From the NCBI RefSeq assembly GCF_901709675.1, contig NC_051095.1, positions 3,719,956 through 3,783,955 on the forward strand: DNA of 64,000 nucleotides, written 5' to 3'. The position numbers were made by a program, and so were the translations under genes. The stretch comes from Syngnathus acus. Lineage: Eukaryota; Chordata; Actinopteri; Syngnathiformes; Syngnathidae. The notes under the pieces were generated by a model. That model ran no database searches and had not been told where the DNA came from. It saw nothing but the letters and a program-made list of their open reading frames with translations. This document shows positions 38,001 through 46,925 of this stretch, in pieces. Within the stretch, counting starts at the first letter, position 1. Each line of letters starts with the position of its first letter.

Positions 38001-41000
38001 GCCACAAGCTTATTTTTGGTCTTTTCTTTGGAACGAAAGAAACTTGGCAACGGTGGTCCCTCGATGTGACTTTCTTCCGCATGGATTCTTTCATCAAGCA
38101 CACGAGACAGCCTACCTTGGACGAAGGTGTGATCCTGCGAGTCGGAGATGCCGAGCAGGTTGCCTCTGAGGCGGGCGCACTTGTCTCGCGCCTCCTTCCA
38201 GGTCTTGCTGGGCTTGGAGTTGATCAGGTAGCAGAAGCCGTCGTTGGCGGGGTTTTCCTGCCACCAGCCGCACTTTGCGCTCTTGCCTGCAAGCGAGACT
38301 CGAGTCACTTGAGGGCAAACAGGATTTTGCACGTGGGCTGCAGGGTGGGACGCCCGCTCACCTGATGCTGATGTCGGCGCCGGAAGAAGCGGAAGAGAAT
38401 CTCTGGCCTTGCCTGTAAGGACGTGAGAGGGATCAAATATGAGAGAGCAACCAGAAGACAAAGGGCAAATGAGAGGTCGTGACTTTCCGACCTTTTAGAC
38501 AGATGGATGGACGACGGGTTTCGCAAGTGTCCATGTAAACTTCACCGTCACTCGTCAATTTGGAGCAGGTATATGGTGTTGTAGGAAGATACAACGGAAC
38601 GTCATCCTGCGGAGGAAGGGAGGGAGGGAGGGAGGGAGGACGCAGCGGGTGGGCGTGACTTGAGCGTGTTAGGTGTTGCAGTTGTTCAGATGGCCTCCCA
38701 GCAAATTCCTCCAAAGTCACTTTACTGATTCATCCATCCATCCATCCATCCATTTTCTGAACCGCTTAATCCCCACAGGGGTCGCGGGTGTGCTGGAGCC
38801 CAACCCAGCCGTCATCGGGCAGTAGGCGGGGGACACCCTGAACCGGCTGCCAGCCGATCGCAGGGCACACAGAGACAAACAACCATTTGCACTCGCACTC
38901 ACACCTAGGGACAATTTGGAGTCTTCAATCGGCCTACCAAGCATGTTTTTGGGATGTTGGAGGAAACCGGAGCGCCCGGAGAAAACCCACGCGGGCCCGG
39001 GGAGAACATGCAAACTCCACACAGGGAGGGCCGGAGGTGGAATCGAACCCGCACCCTCCTAACTGTGAGGCGGACGTGCTACCCAGTGGGCCACCGAGCC
39101 GCCACTTTACTGATTCAAATCTCTCCAATTCCTTTCCATCACCTCTTTTTATCAAATTTAGAATTGTTGCCATATTCAGATTGAAACTTTTCAATGAAAA
39201 AATTTTACCCTGTAAAATGAACGGTGGTGCACTTTGATTCGACTGATCACTTTGTTGTTGTTTTTCCCTTCTAAATTATCATTTGAATCCTCATCAAATG
39301 AAAAAAACCCAGTTTTTCTTGTAACATGACTCAAGTCACAATCAAATCCATTTGACAGGGAGAGCATTCTTGTCACGTTTTTCCTCCTAAACCAGCACAA
39401 CTTTGTTCTGCTCAAATGACACTTTTGCCCTCTCACATGACAGCTTCATTCTGGCCAATTGACAACTTTTTGGACCTCGATCTGATGCACGCGTGTCACT
39501 TACTGTAGCTGATCCGTCGCGCCACTCCAAGTTGCCATTGTTCTGGCTGAGTCCCAGCCAAGAATACCATCCTAGTGGCCGGTGAGCTTGCGGAAATCAA
39601 AACAAACACTTGTTGTGAAACATTGCGGGTGGATGGCTGGCCTGGTCAGTTAGTCTTGGCGCTCGCTCACCAGCCAAAAATTGTCCGTCAACCAGTGAGT
39701 GGACGCTGGCCAGGTGACCTCCCTTGTTCTTGCAGAAATCCTCAGCCGCTTCCCAAGTCAGGTTCCTGCCCTCAAAATGATAACAGGAGTCCTTGTGCAG
39801 GAACTCGCCAGAGTCGCAGAAGGAAGCTGAAACCCAAAAGAAAAATTCGATCATAAATCGTTGGAAAAGCATAAGGAGATGGTGCGGGTGTAGAAAGAAG
39901 CGTTGCTGCCACTCACTCTCAACTCGTCTGTAACTGTAACCCAAGTCTTTGTAGGAACACGGCCACCCGTCCGGGCAGTCTGCAGGAGGACCACGTGATT
40001 GCAATTCCTCCTACTTTCAGCGTTGTCAACGTCCCAAGAACGGTTCAGACTCACCATCCGGGGACCACTTGCACATGTATGCCAAGGAGGATTGGCACGA
40101 TCCATGTCTCCACTTTCCAGGCTTACTGGAGAGGTGCACACCTTGGTTGACGTAGGCGCAGGACTCAACGTTGGAGCTGTCGCGGAAAAGTGGGGGGAAA
40201 TGAGACACACATCTGACAAAGGAGCTGCCAATTTGGAGTTTATTTTCCTCTTTTCTGTTCAAAAAAAAACAAAGGCTGCTTTTTAACCTGCTCACACATT
40301 TGTGCAAAGGGGTTCCAAAGTGTTCCTGTGTATCTTGCCTGACACAGAACGCAAAGAGGTGACCTTCTTACCTTCCGTCTTGACGCGACTCCCAGTTGGC
40401 GTAGGTCGGCGTCACAGCGGTGTCGGACCAAGTCAGCCTCTTTTCTCCCGCTTCCAAAAACTCACACACGTCCTCGTCGCAGTTCTGCCCAAACCAATCC
40501 CGGTTGTCAATTAGTAGCGAGCCAACAGCCGCTAGCACTTTGGTCTTACCAGATTGGAGAGTCCGATCCAGAACGGCTTGTCGCCCATTTGCTCCTTCAC
40601 AAAGTCTTCCTCGTCCTCGGAGGTGATGGAAACAAGGTCGCCGCCCTCCCAGAGGCAGTCGTAACGAGCCCCCAGCCAACCGTTGGGGGTGTCCATCTTC
40701 TTGTAGCAGTGGGAGCCGTGAAGATTCCATCCGATTTTTGTGTCACATTTCTCGATTGATCCTGATGAAACAGCAAAAGTGGCCTTGGTCATTTTTCAGC
40801 GTTTGGTGAAAAGCACAAATTGAGCAAAGAGACAAGCATGCAGTCGGCCGAATTCAGTTTTTGCCAAAATGCGTCTCACCTGCATGACTGACAAGAATAT
40901 AATATGAAATCAGTAAAGTGAAACTTCAATGTTGTCCAGAGGCTGAGATCAACCGGAGTCAAATTCCCTGTTTAGCGTGCAAAAACGTTTTGGGTCAAAT

Positions 41001-44000
41001 TGGCCAATTTGATTCTGAAATAATCTATCCACAAAGAAATCAACAAAACACATCTCCCTCATCAACCATTTGCAAGATGCTGAATCATTTCAAGGTCTCT
41101 TGCACATGTCAAAGAAGGGAGGAAATTCAGTCCGACCGACACGCTTTCATCGCAAACAGCATCTAGTAATGCGGCCATAACTAACATAATTTTTTTCCAC
41201 TGGGTTTTTATTTTTGGTGCGTACATTTTTCACATAACCCAATTGATTACACATGGATCGGTAGTATTATAACTTTTACGAATGAAACCGTTGATTTGGA
41301 AGCAGTTGTGTGGCCTTGCAATCCCTCGCCACCCTCCCCCTTTGCTTTTCCTCTCCGCCCTCTCGCCTGCTGGAGAAGCGGCGAGGGAGGGGCGGCCAGA
41401 GCAGAGCAGAGCAGAGCAGAGGGCTGCTCTTCTGGCAGGCACGCAGGCACAAAGAACGAACGAAAGAACCCCGACCTGACCCGACACGCCTCTCAGCAGC
41501 AAATTGACAATAAAGGCGCCCCAGTGCCCATTGAACAGATTTGAGATGGAAGTGATGGAGCTAGAAAACGGGAGATTTTCTTTTTTTTTTTTTTTCTTGA
41601 GAGTGCTCGTGCGCCCCCACGTGTATTGTGTGCCCTGAGGGGTCGCCCATATTACCCATAGCAAAAAGCAGCCCTGCGTGGGACTCCCACCTCACCTGAT
41701 GCCGATGTCGGCGCCGGAAGAACCGAAAGAGAATCTCTGGCCTTGCCTGGAAGGATGGGATCAAATATGAGAGCGCAACCAGAAGACAAAGGGCAAATGA
41801 GAGGTTGTGACTTTCCGACCTTTGTGACAGATGGATGAACGAAGGGTTTCGCAACTGTCTATGTGAACTTCACCGTCACTCGTCAATTTGGAGCAGTCAT
41901 ATGTAGAAAGATACGAGGGGACGTCATCCTGCGGAGGGAAGACACAGCGGACGTGACTTGAGCGTGTTAGGCGTTGCAATTGCTCAGATGGCTTCCCATC
42001 AAATTCCTTCAAAGTCACTTTATTGATTCAAATCTCTCCAATTCATTTTCATAATCTCTTTCTCACAATCAGAATTGTTGCCATCTTCCAAACGTTTCCC
42101 TGTAAAATGAACGGTGCACTTTGATTCTACTGATCACTTGATTGCTTTTTCCCTCTAAATTATCATTTGAATCCTCATCAAATAAAAAAATAAATAAAAA
42201 ACTGTTTGTCTTGTAACATGACTCAAGTCACAATCAAATCCATTTGACAGGGAGAGCATTCTTGTCACGTTTTTCCTCCTAATTCAGCACAACTTTGTTC
42301 GGCTCAAATGACACTTTTGCCCTCTCACATGACAGCTTCATTCTGGCCAATTGACAACTTTTTGGACCTCGATCTGATGCACGCGTGTCACTTACTGTAG
42401 CTGATCCGTCGCGCCACTCGAACTTGCCATTGTTCCGGCGGAGTCCCAGCCAAGAATACCATGTATATGAATTTCCTTCTCGCATGTGAGCTTGAGGAGA
42501 GCAGAACAAACACTTGTTGTGAAACATTGCGGGTGGATGGCTGGCCTGGTCAGTTTGCCTTGGTGCTCGCTCACCAGCCAAAAATTGTCCGTCAACCAGG
42601 GAGTGGACGCTGGCCAGGTGACCTCCCTTGTTCTTGCAGAAATCCTCAGCCGCTTGCCAGGTTTTAAGTGTCCCCTCAAAATGGTAACAAGAGTCCTGGT
42701 ACACGAACTCGCCAGAGTCGCAGAAGGAAGCTGAAAACCAAAAGAACCTCATTAGAAAAGCACAAGGAGACAGTGCGAGTGTAGAAAGACGGGTCGCTGC
42801 CACTCACTCTCAACTCGACTGTTACTGTAACCGAAGTCTTTGAAGGAACACGGCCATCCGTCCGGGCAGTCTGCAGAAAGATAACATGGTTGCGCTTTTC
42901 TGCTTTCAGCATCAACATCCCGAGAAGAGACAGACTCACCATTCGGCGACCGCTTGCACATGTATGCCAAGGAGGATCGGCACGATCCATGTCTCCACTT
43001 TCCAGGCTGACTGTGGTCGTCCACACCTTGGTTGACGTAGGCGCAGGACTCATCGTTGGCGCTGTCGGGGAAAAGTGGGGAAAAATGAGACACGCATCTG
43101 ACAAACGAGCCAATTTGGAGTTTATTTTGCTTTTTTCTGATAAAAAGAAAACAAAAGCTGCTTTTTAACCTGCTTACACATTTTTGGAAAGGGGTTCCAA
43201 AATGTTCCTACGCATCTTGCCTGACAGAACCTAAAGAGGTGACCTTCGTACCTTCCCTTTTGACGCGAGTCCCAGTTGGCGTAGGTCGGCGTCACAGCGG
43301 TGTCGGACCAAGTCAGCTTCTCTTCTCCCGAAAAGTCACACCAGTCCGCATTGCATTTCTGCCCAAACCAATCCCGGTTGTCAATCAACTACCAGTAGCG
43401 AGCCGCTAGCACTTTGGTCTTACCAGATTGGAGAGTCCGATCCAGAACGGCTTGTCGCCCATTTGCTCCTTCACAAAGATTTCTTCGTCCTCGGTGGTGA
43501 TGGAGACCAGGTCGGCGCGGTCCAAGAGGCAGTCGTAACGAGCCCCCAGCCAACCGTTGGTTGTCGTCATCTTCTTGTAGCAGTGGGAGCCGTGAGCGCT
43601 CCAATCATTGACTGCGTCACATGTTGTCTTGGGATCGATTAATCCTGATGAAATAGCAAAGTTGCCTTGGTCATTTTTCAGCATTTGGTGAAAAGCAGAA
43701 ATTGAGCAAACCGACAAGAATGAAGTTGGCCGAATTCACTTTTTGCTAAATTGCGTCGTCACCCGCATGACTTGACTTGGGCGTTAAAGGCCATTAGCCA
43801 GAGAGCATACAAGAGATAAACAAGGCAATTTATTTTCACGAGATAATCATCAAACAGTTTCAAGGTGCTGAATAATTTCAGGGACTATTGCACGTGTCTA
43901 AAAATGGAGGAATTTCAGTTCCATTGTTTCATTTTGACCCTCAGACAGAGAAAACTTTGTTTATTATTCAAGTGCTGCCCACGTCAAGAGTCCACATCCA

Positions 44001-45949
44001 ACTTTTTATTGTTTACATCTATCTCGCCAAAAGATACGTTTGCAATCTATATGCAAAGGAAGACGTCTTGACAAGTCACGCCTCTTTTTTTTTTAACCTA
44101 ACAATTCAAGCTTCCTGTTTTTTCTGGTCGTTACAAAAAAAGGATGTCATGCCCAGTTGCAAGTTTTTTTCAAATTGCGTCATCTGCATGACTGACTAAC
44201 ACAGTTTGATCCAGGGTTTATTAAAGTGAAAGGGGGGGGGGGGGGGGGGACAAGACACAGGCGGGATGGAGACTCACGGCCAGCAGACAGACAGACAGAC
44301 AGACAGACAGAAATAACATTAAAAAAAATCAACAAGGCACATTTTTCACAAGATAATCATCAACCAGTTTCAAGATGGTGAATATTTTCAAGGACTATTG
44401 CACATGTCTAAAAACGGAGGAAATTCAGTCCACCTCTGGCATTCTGCTACTCGGGGAGAGAAGAGAAAAGCTTTTCTCTCTCTCTCTCGCTCTCGTTTTC
44501 TGCCCACAGGATGGCGCTAGAGGCCAACAAATTCCACATCCAACTTTTTATTTTTTATTGTCGTCTATTACCAAAAGATACTTTGGCAATCTATGCAAAG
44601 GAGGACGTGTTGGAATTTCATGCCTCTTGTAACTTGGCTACAGAATAACCTCCGTGACTATCACTTCATCTAAAACCCCCACCCGCCCACACACGCTCCA
44701 GCGCAAAGGCGCCTCCTCGAGAGCGCGCTGGAGCGCGATTTTTTTCCATTTGCCGCACACTTGACACACGTTCAAATGTATTCCCCCCCCCCCCCCCCTC
44801 TTTTTTTTTTTTTTTATTGGAGAAAAACGCAATGTGTGGTTGCGAATATTAAAGCCAATAGTGGTGCTATTGTGTCGCTATATGCGCAGACAGACTGTAG
44901 CCCGAATGACGTTTTTGTTGATTTTGTTTGGAGGGATAAACAAACAAGTGCCACGTTAACATCAAAGTGGATCAAATGATATATTCTCTCCTCTAATTGT
45001 GTCGGTTGCATGTCCTATTCGATATTAAACATTGTTTGGTGGTCAAAAGAGAGCAGGGAGGGCTCTGGGTACACTCCATCACTATCCAAAGGATTATTTG
45101 ATCACTTATGCTTAGCGCCACATTGAATAAACGACTTTTGTTGCAGGCCGGACGGACATCGTCATTACTCTTAAGTACAACCTTTGCTTATTTCCGAGAC
45201 AGTATGTGAGGAGAAAAACGGATTTCAAGAGAAATGAAACAGAATTTTGTCCTCACTGGGGCTCTTTTACTCCCCAAACATATTTGATACATGTCTATGT
45301 TGAGGACTTGCTGTATATCATCCTCCCTGTGATATTGGGGTTCTCGCATGTTCATATTTATCCATTACAATCATTTTCTTCTGCTCTGTCACTTCAGTTA
45401 AGGAATCATTTTAAGATTCGGTTTCCTCGCAAACTTCTTTCTCTAGAATTGCCGTGCGCATTTGAGGGAGGGAGGGGGGAGTCGGGTTGGAATGCGCCAT
45501 TGTGTCTCGCAATCAATGTCAGCTTGTTAAAGAGGTATAGAAACAGGTCAAATAAAAAGAAAGAAGACTGACATAACTCCAGGGGAAACACAAGGACAAG
45601 CGCTATGTTACATCCATTCTAAAACAACTCCATTTGGGTCCAGAAAGTGGACCGAAGTTGGGCCACAAAACCAAAGCATACTCTTTTGCGCAGAACAGTC
45701 CCTTTTGTAGAAAACAACTGTTAAAATGCCAAAACAAGTCATAGTTGGGACCAATTCAGCCACTTTGTAACCCAGCAGCGGATCCGCACTGCCACGCGAA
45801 CCATTCATGCGTCCTTCCAAAGTTACAATTAGAGCAGAACAATCGCTGAGTTGGACATTTTCTTTGGCGTACTCACCGGCGGTGCAGCTGTACAACATCC
45901 ATATAACGCAAGATAGGACCAGCGCCAGGCGGACGGCCGGCGGGGTCAT
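22198..45949 (-). CDS. Giant secreted modular lectin: 18 CTLDs, SUEL, F5/8C, LCCL
   Basis: I place 79 coding exons from the ATG at 45949 to the TAG at 22198. Every junction agrees in phase, and the sum is 9,279 nt (3,092 residues plus stop). Architecture by residue: signal peptide 1-24; module A 25-332 (2 CTLDs); B 333-769, C 770-1219, D 1220-1656, E 1657-2105 and F 2106-2556 (3 CTLDs each); SUEL lectin domain about 2557-2656; F5/8C 2657-2796; LCCL 2797-2896; CTLD 18 2897-3027; Lys/Gln-rich tail. Introns that bound domains are phase 1, as in exon-shuffled extracellular proteins. The CTLD array recalls the mannose-receptor family, but the ricin-B and FnII domains, the transmembrane helix and the cytoplasmic tail are absent. 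Expected role: secreted glycan or surface recognition (inference). No frame break was found. Exon skipping or alternative starts cannot be judged. Confidence 0.85.
23038..23541 (-). CDS. Lectin: LCCL domain (4 exons)
   Basis: Exons 23487-23541, 23350-23416, 23152-23285 and 23038-23081 encode TTCARTFNSLHV, FYCPPGCDKEE, FVFGLMVYS, HACAAAIHAGVI, IGGDCIVM and YTGSTRNGITS. This follows the LCCL domain of cochlin, CRISPLD and DCBLD proteins (C-PPGC..., VYG..VYS, IC.AAIHAGVI and STRNGI.S). Phases run 2, 0, 2 and 1, and all joins give sense codons. The short last exon (LVDPLDVSHTFGDGG) links to the last CTLD. Confidence 0.88.
23630..24207 (-). CDS. Lectin: F5/8 type C (discoidin) domain (3 exons)
   Basis: Exons 24073-24207, 23830-23990 and 23630-23753 encode CLDSLGIADGSVADSSF, then ARLNGESCW, SWIQVNLGYTRKVTGIVTQG, KLSVNWRKW and FAQYVRILPLE...FGLRFDILGC. 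This is the canonical discoidin pattern: first Cys, LGI...I(V)DSSF, W(I)QVNLG, VTGI(V)TQG and C-terminal LR.(D)(I)LGC. Such domains bind glycans, collagen or phospholipids. The acceptor of the middle exon is preceded by a C run (G run at about 24000-24017 on the + strand), the likely reason for its long pyrimidine tract. Confidence 0.9.
24357..24943 (-). CDS. Lectin: SUEL/rhamnose-type lectin domain (2 exons)
   Basis: Exons 24791-24943 and 24357-24503 encode a domain of about 100 residues with the SUEL (galactose/rhamnose-binding lectin) pattern: LVCNDRSADLVCE, then ISIQSAFYGRR, WDVC, later MCNSQQKCHIELLEDESCP and SSSKYLQMVYSC. The YGR, the spaced cysteines and KYL..VYSC are family marks. The usual DPC before KYL is replaced by DESCP. 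The acceptor phase matches the linker exon of module F. In other fish proteins this domain binds L-rhamnose or D-galactose. Binding here is unproven. Confidence 0.85.
25012..27907 (-). CDS. Lectin module F: CTLDs 15-17 (12 exons, type II)
   Basis: Exons: 27687-27907, 27503-27615, 27187-27308, 27052-27114, 26810-26965, 26612-26700, 25985-26105, 25771-25806, 25522-25689, 25302-25421, 25114-25224 and 25012-25044. The second and third CTLDs are close to modules C and E. The first CTLD is more individual (CDTVNGWTSHG, FTDENEQDF, WIGLSNL) and belongs with the A/B/D type of first exon. Linker exon 12 (GNTPKAPRPHDG) joins the SUEL exon in phase 1. The type mix suggests that exons were swapped between modules. 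Confidence 0.85.
28209..31015 (-). CDS. Lectin module E: CTLDs 12-14 (12 exons, type II)
   Basis: Exons: 30807-31015, 30616-30731, 30329-30450, 30189-30251, 29947-30102, 29743-29831, 29240-29360, 28973-29008, 28723-28890, 28502-28621, 28314-28424 and 28209-28244. It is the duplicate of module C, with the same type II marks (WIGRSNL, NFEWSD, PFICKK, LWLGVNNN). Exon 2 ends AT before GTAAG where its relatives end AG. The join still gives a sense codon (Ile). Linker exon 12 reads GNIPKPPQQPHDG. All joins are in phase. Confidence 0.85.
31237..34109 (-). CDS. Lectin module D: CTLDs 9-11 (11 exons, type I)
   Basis: Exons: 33889-34109, 33711-33823, 33372-33493, 33239-33301, 33000-33155, 32833-32915, 32123-32237, 31999-32043, 31756-31923, 31419-31532 and 31237-31347. 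It closely copies module B from the second exon onward. The first exon (GLINPKTTCDAVNGWSAHG) and its 5' intron instead resemble module A. The second CTLD ends WTLTQYSDDCPQ...RPSIC, more diverged than its equivalents in A and B. The third CTLD and its introns are nearly identical to module B at an offset of 6,360 bp. Confidence 0.86.
34515..37378 (-). CDS. Lectin module C: CTLDs 6-8 (12 exons, type II)
   Basis: Exons: 37170-37378, 36979-37094, 36689-36810, 36548-36610, 36312-36467, 36118-36206, 35460-35580, 35348-35386, 35102-35269, 34808-34927, 34620-34730 and 34515-34550. Type II marks are WIGRSNL in the first CTLD, SWVGLQKNKGNFEWSD with PFICKK in the second, and SLWLGVNNNITKDGSEWTDG with DCRKRKGYVC in the third. 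A further 36-nt linker exon (GNVPKPSQQPHDG) is absent from type I modules. The donor of exon 35102-35269 directly abuts a CAGG/CAGA microsatellite. All joins are in phase. Confidence 0.86.
35027..35100. repeat. CAGG/CAGA microsatellite next to a splice donor
   Basis: About seven CAGG units followed by about nine CAGA units and two CAGCC units, ending directly at the AC (GT on the minus strand) of the donor of lectin exon 35102-35269. Modules E and F have only a few related ACGGACAGAC units at the same place, so the tract expanded in module C alone. Confidence 0.85.
37602..40761 (-). CDS. Lectin module B: CTLDs 3-5 (11 exons, type I)
   Basis: Exons: 40550-40761, 40372-40484, 40055-40176, 39917-39979, 39671-39826, 39504-39586, 38492-38606, 38362-38412, 38116-38286, 37779-37892 and 37602-37712. 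Three CTLDs are present: CKKM-like HCYKKM with WIGLSNL and RHGSC; SCYHFEG with WLGLSQNNG and RRPSIC; and SAKCGWWQEN, LWLDAS and DCKEKRGYVC. The third CTLD has LWLDAS and CNSLLGGEGG, which marks the type I module shared with D. The intron between 39504 and 38606 carries an intact-looking SINE that module D lacks. Phase is 1 at entry and exit. Confidence 0.86.
38733..39102 (-). mobile_element. tRNA-headed SINE in a lectin intron, with 15-bp target duplication
   Basis: On the minus strand the element begins GGCGGCTCGGTGGCCC (box A-like TGGCCCACTGGG), has a box B-like GGTTCGATTCC, and ends in (TGGA)n. It is flanked by a perfect 15-bp direct repeat, CACTTTACTGATTCA (38718-38732 and 39103-39117), the target-site duplication. 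The equivalent introns of modules A and D lack it. A second copy of the family is at 51061-51336. Confidence 0.9.
40762..41695 (-). other. Lectin intron between modules A and B; place of a missing CTLD
   Basis: The interval where modules B-F would have exons 9-11 of a third CTLD. Instead it holds the recurring non-coding block (about 41065-41140), a GC-rich stretch with GCAGA repeats (41390-41425) and a T run (41580-41595). No SAKCGWW-like exon is present on either strand. Confidence 0.6.
41696..43644 (-). CDS. Lectin module A: CTLDs 1-2 (8 exons)
   Basis: Exons (high to low): 43424-43644, 43252-43358, 42940-43061, 42808-42870, 42575-42730, 42396-42490, 41820-41928 and 41696-41746. CTLD 1 uses the first three exons, with HCYKKM, ARYDC, FWIGLSNL, LTWSD and GKWRHGSC..LAYMC. 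CTLD 2 uses the next four, with SCYHFEG, AEDFC, SWLGL, FEWRDGS and SSIC. The final 51-nt exon encodes the linker GKARDSL...TSASG. Unlike modules B-F there is no third CTLD. The linker exon joins module B directly in phase 1 across 40762-41695, where no CTLD exon is seen. No EPN or QPD tripeptide and no WND motif are present, so classical Ca-dependent sugar binding is doubtful. Confidence 0.85.
43645..45876 (-). other. Lectin intron 1, with two copies of a recurring non-coding block
   Basis: Contains two copies (about 43850-43920 and 44345-44430) of a block with CAGTTTCAAG, ACTATTGCACRTGTCTAAAAA and GGAGGAAWTTCAG. Related copies lie 5' of modules B (about 41065-41140) and D (about 34315-34395). 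Also present are a G run (44232-44249), a (CAGA)n tract (about 44284-44310) and a C/T run (44783-44816). No exon-like CTLD block was found here. Confidence 0.6.
45877..45949 (-). CDS. Lectin exon 1: signal peptide
   Basis: Encodes 24 residues starting MTPPAVRLAL with a hydrophobic core (LALVLSCVIWML) and ending SCTA, a typical secretory signal. The donor GTGAGT follows at 45876. The one leftover base (phase 1) joins the acceptor at 43645 to give a Gly codon directly in front of the first CTLD, so the mature protein begins almost at the CTLD. This is the only signal-peptide exon I find in the array, which argues for one gene rather than several tandem ones. Intron 1 (43645-45876) is 2.2 kb. 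Confidence 0.8.
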
Positions 45950-46300
45950 CGTGGCTTCGGAAGCCCACCAGAGATGTCAAAGCTATTGAACGCACGAATG
46001 TCGATGTGGTGCACGCACTGGCTCCGCTCAAAACAAGAGACGGCCGCTCCGCTCCGCTCGCTCGGCTGCCTGCTGCTGCTGCTGCTGCCGCTGCTGCTCG
46101 GCCCCCACCTTCTTGACTGACGCACCTTGGAAGAGCGCGTTCCTGCGGAGACGTTCTATTCTCGTGCACGTCTTTGACTGAGGGAACGCGATATCATTTA
46201 CTTTCATCCAGACTTTACGACACCACTATAATTTCATTCGGGATGAGAAAACAGGGGAAGCAAGCAAAAAAAGAGGGACAATCTTTGGGGTCATTTAAAC
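45950..46300 (-). promoter_or_regulatory. Probable 5' UTR/promoter area of the lectin gene
   Basis: Immediately upstream of the lectin ATG on the minus strand. It is GC-rich with a (CAG)n-like run (about 46070-46100) and GAGCGGAGCGGAGC repeats. No convincing TATA box at a standard distance was found. Assignment rests only on position next to the signal-peptide exon. Confidence 0.35.
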
Positions 46301-46607
46301 CTACGTTTTGAAGTGAAGCCAAGTAAGGTGGAAACGTATTTTACTCGACATCGGTCAAAGTCAGCTCATAACAACATGGCTGACTGAAAGATCAAAAACA
46401 TTGGTTCACTCCATCAGCTGACATTTTCTCATGTCACATCAGGGCCGCTTGCAAAAAAAAGTCAAATGACATGTCACGTTTCGGGCTATGGAGCCAAATG
46501 CAGGCAAGCAGGTCTATATGGCTTCCGTAAAGGCACTGGCGGTTTTAGACAGTTTTAGACAGTTCGGATTCTCTGTCACGATCCAGGTCCGTTCGTTTCC
46601 TTGTTTT

Positions 46608-46925
46608 AAAGTCAAGTTAAAGTTAACGTCCCAATGGTCGTCACTCACACATCTGGGTGTGGTGAAATTTGCCCTCTGCATTTAACCCATCCCCGTGTGA
46701 TTTTGATCCATCCCCTGGGGGAGAGGGGAGCAGTGAGCAGCAGCGGTGCCGCGCTCGGGAATCATTTGGTGATCTCACCCCCCAATTCCAACCCTTAATG
46801 CCGAGTGCCGAGCAGGGAGGCAATGGGTCCCATTTTTATAGTCTTTGGGATGACCCGGCCGGGGTTCGAACCCACAACCGTCCAGTCTCAGGGCGGACAC
46901 TCTACCGCTAAGCCACTGAGCTGAG
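46608..46925 (-). mobile_element. tRNA-derived SINE
   Basis: Read on the minus strand it starts CTCAGTGGCTTAGCGGTAGA (box A-like) and has GGTTCGAACCC (box B) about 45 bases later. A body with ATGGGACCCATTGCC and GGGGATGGGTTAAATGC follows, and the copy ends near GTTAACTTTAACTTGAC. It is a different family from the TGGA-tailed SINE. Ends are approximate, and no clear target duplication was found. Confidence 0.7.

Larger units (their letters stand above)
28209..40761 (-). repeat. Tandem segmental duplication of lectin modules (B+C and D+E)
   Basis: Blocks 34515-40761 (modules B, C) and 28209-34109 (D, E) are direct duplicates. Exon ends correspond at a nearly constant distance, for example 37602/31237 (6365), 37779/31419 (6360), 38116/31756 (6360), 36689/30329 (6360) and 36548/30189 (6359). 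Likeness extends through introns: the stretch around 31446-31709 reads the same as 37806-38069. The main difference in spacing is the SINE at 38733-39102. Confidence 0.9.

Noticed and set aside
39030-39102. tRNA gene in a lectin intron
   Set aside because: It is the tRNA-like head of a SINE with a 15-bp target duplication.
28205-40760. CRISPR-like repeat array
   Set aside because: Repeats are exon-intron modules of about 3 kb in a vertebrate gene, not short repeats with spacers.
25012-43644. Six tandem mannose-receptor-like genes instead of one gene
   Set aside because: Only one signal-peptide exon was found, there is no stop codon at module ends, all module borders are phase 1, and the full exon sum is a multiple of three.
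22198-45949. Classical mannose receptor (MRC1/MRC2/PLA2R/LY75)
   Set aside because: No ricin-B or FnII domain, no transmembrane helix, and SUEL, F5/8C and LCCL domains are present.
46850-46925. tRNA gene
   Set aside because: Box A and box B occur, but the stems do not form a proper cloverleaf and the sequence continues into a SINE body.
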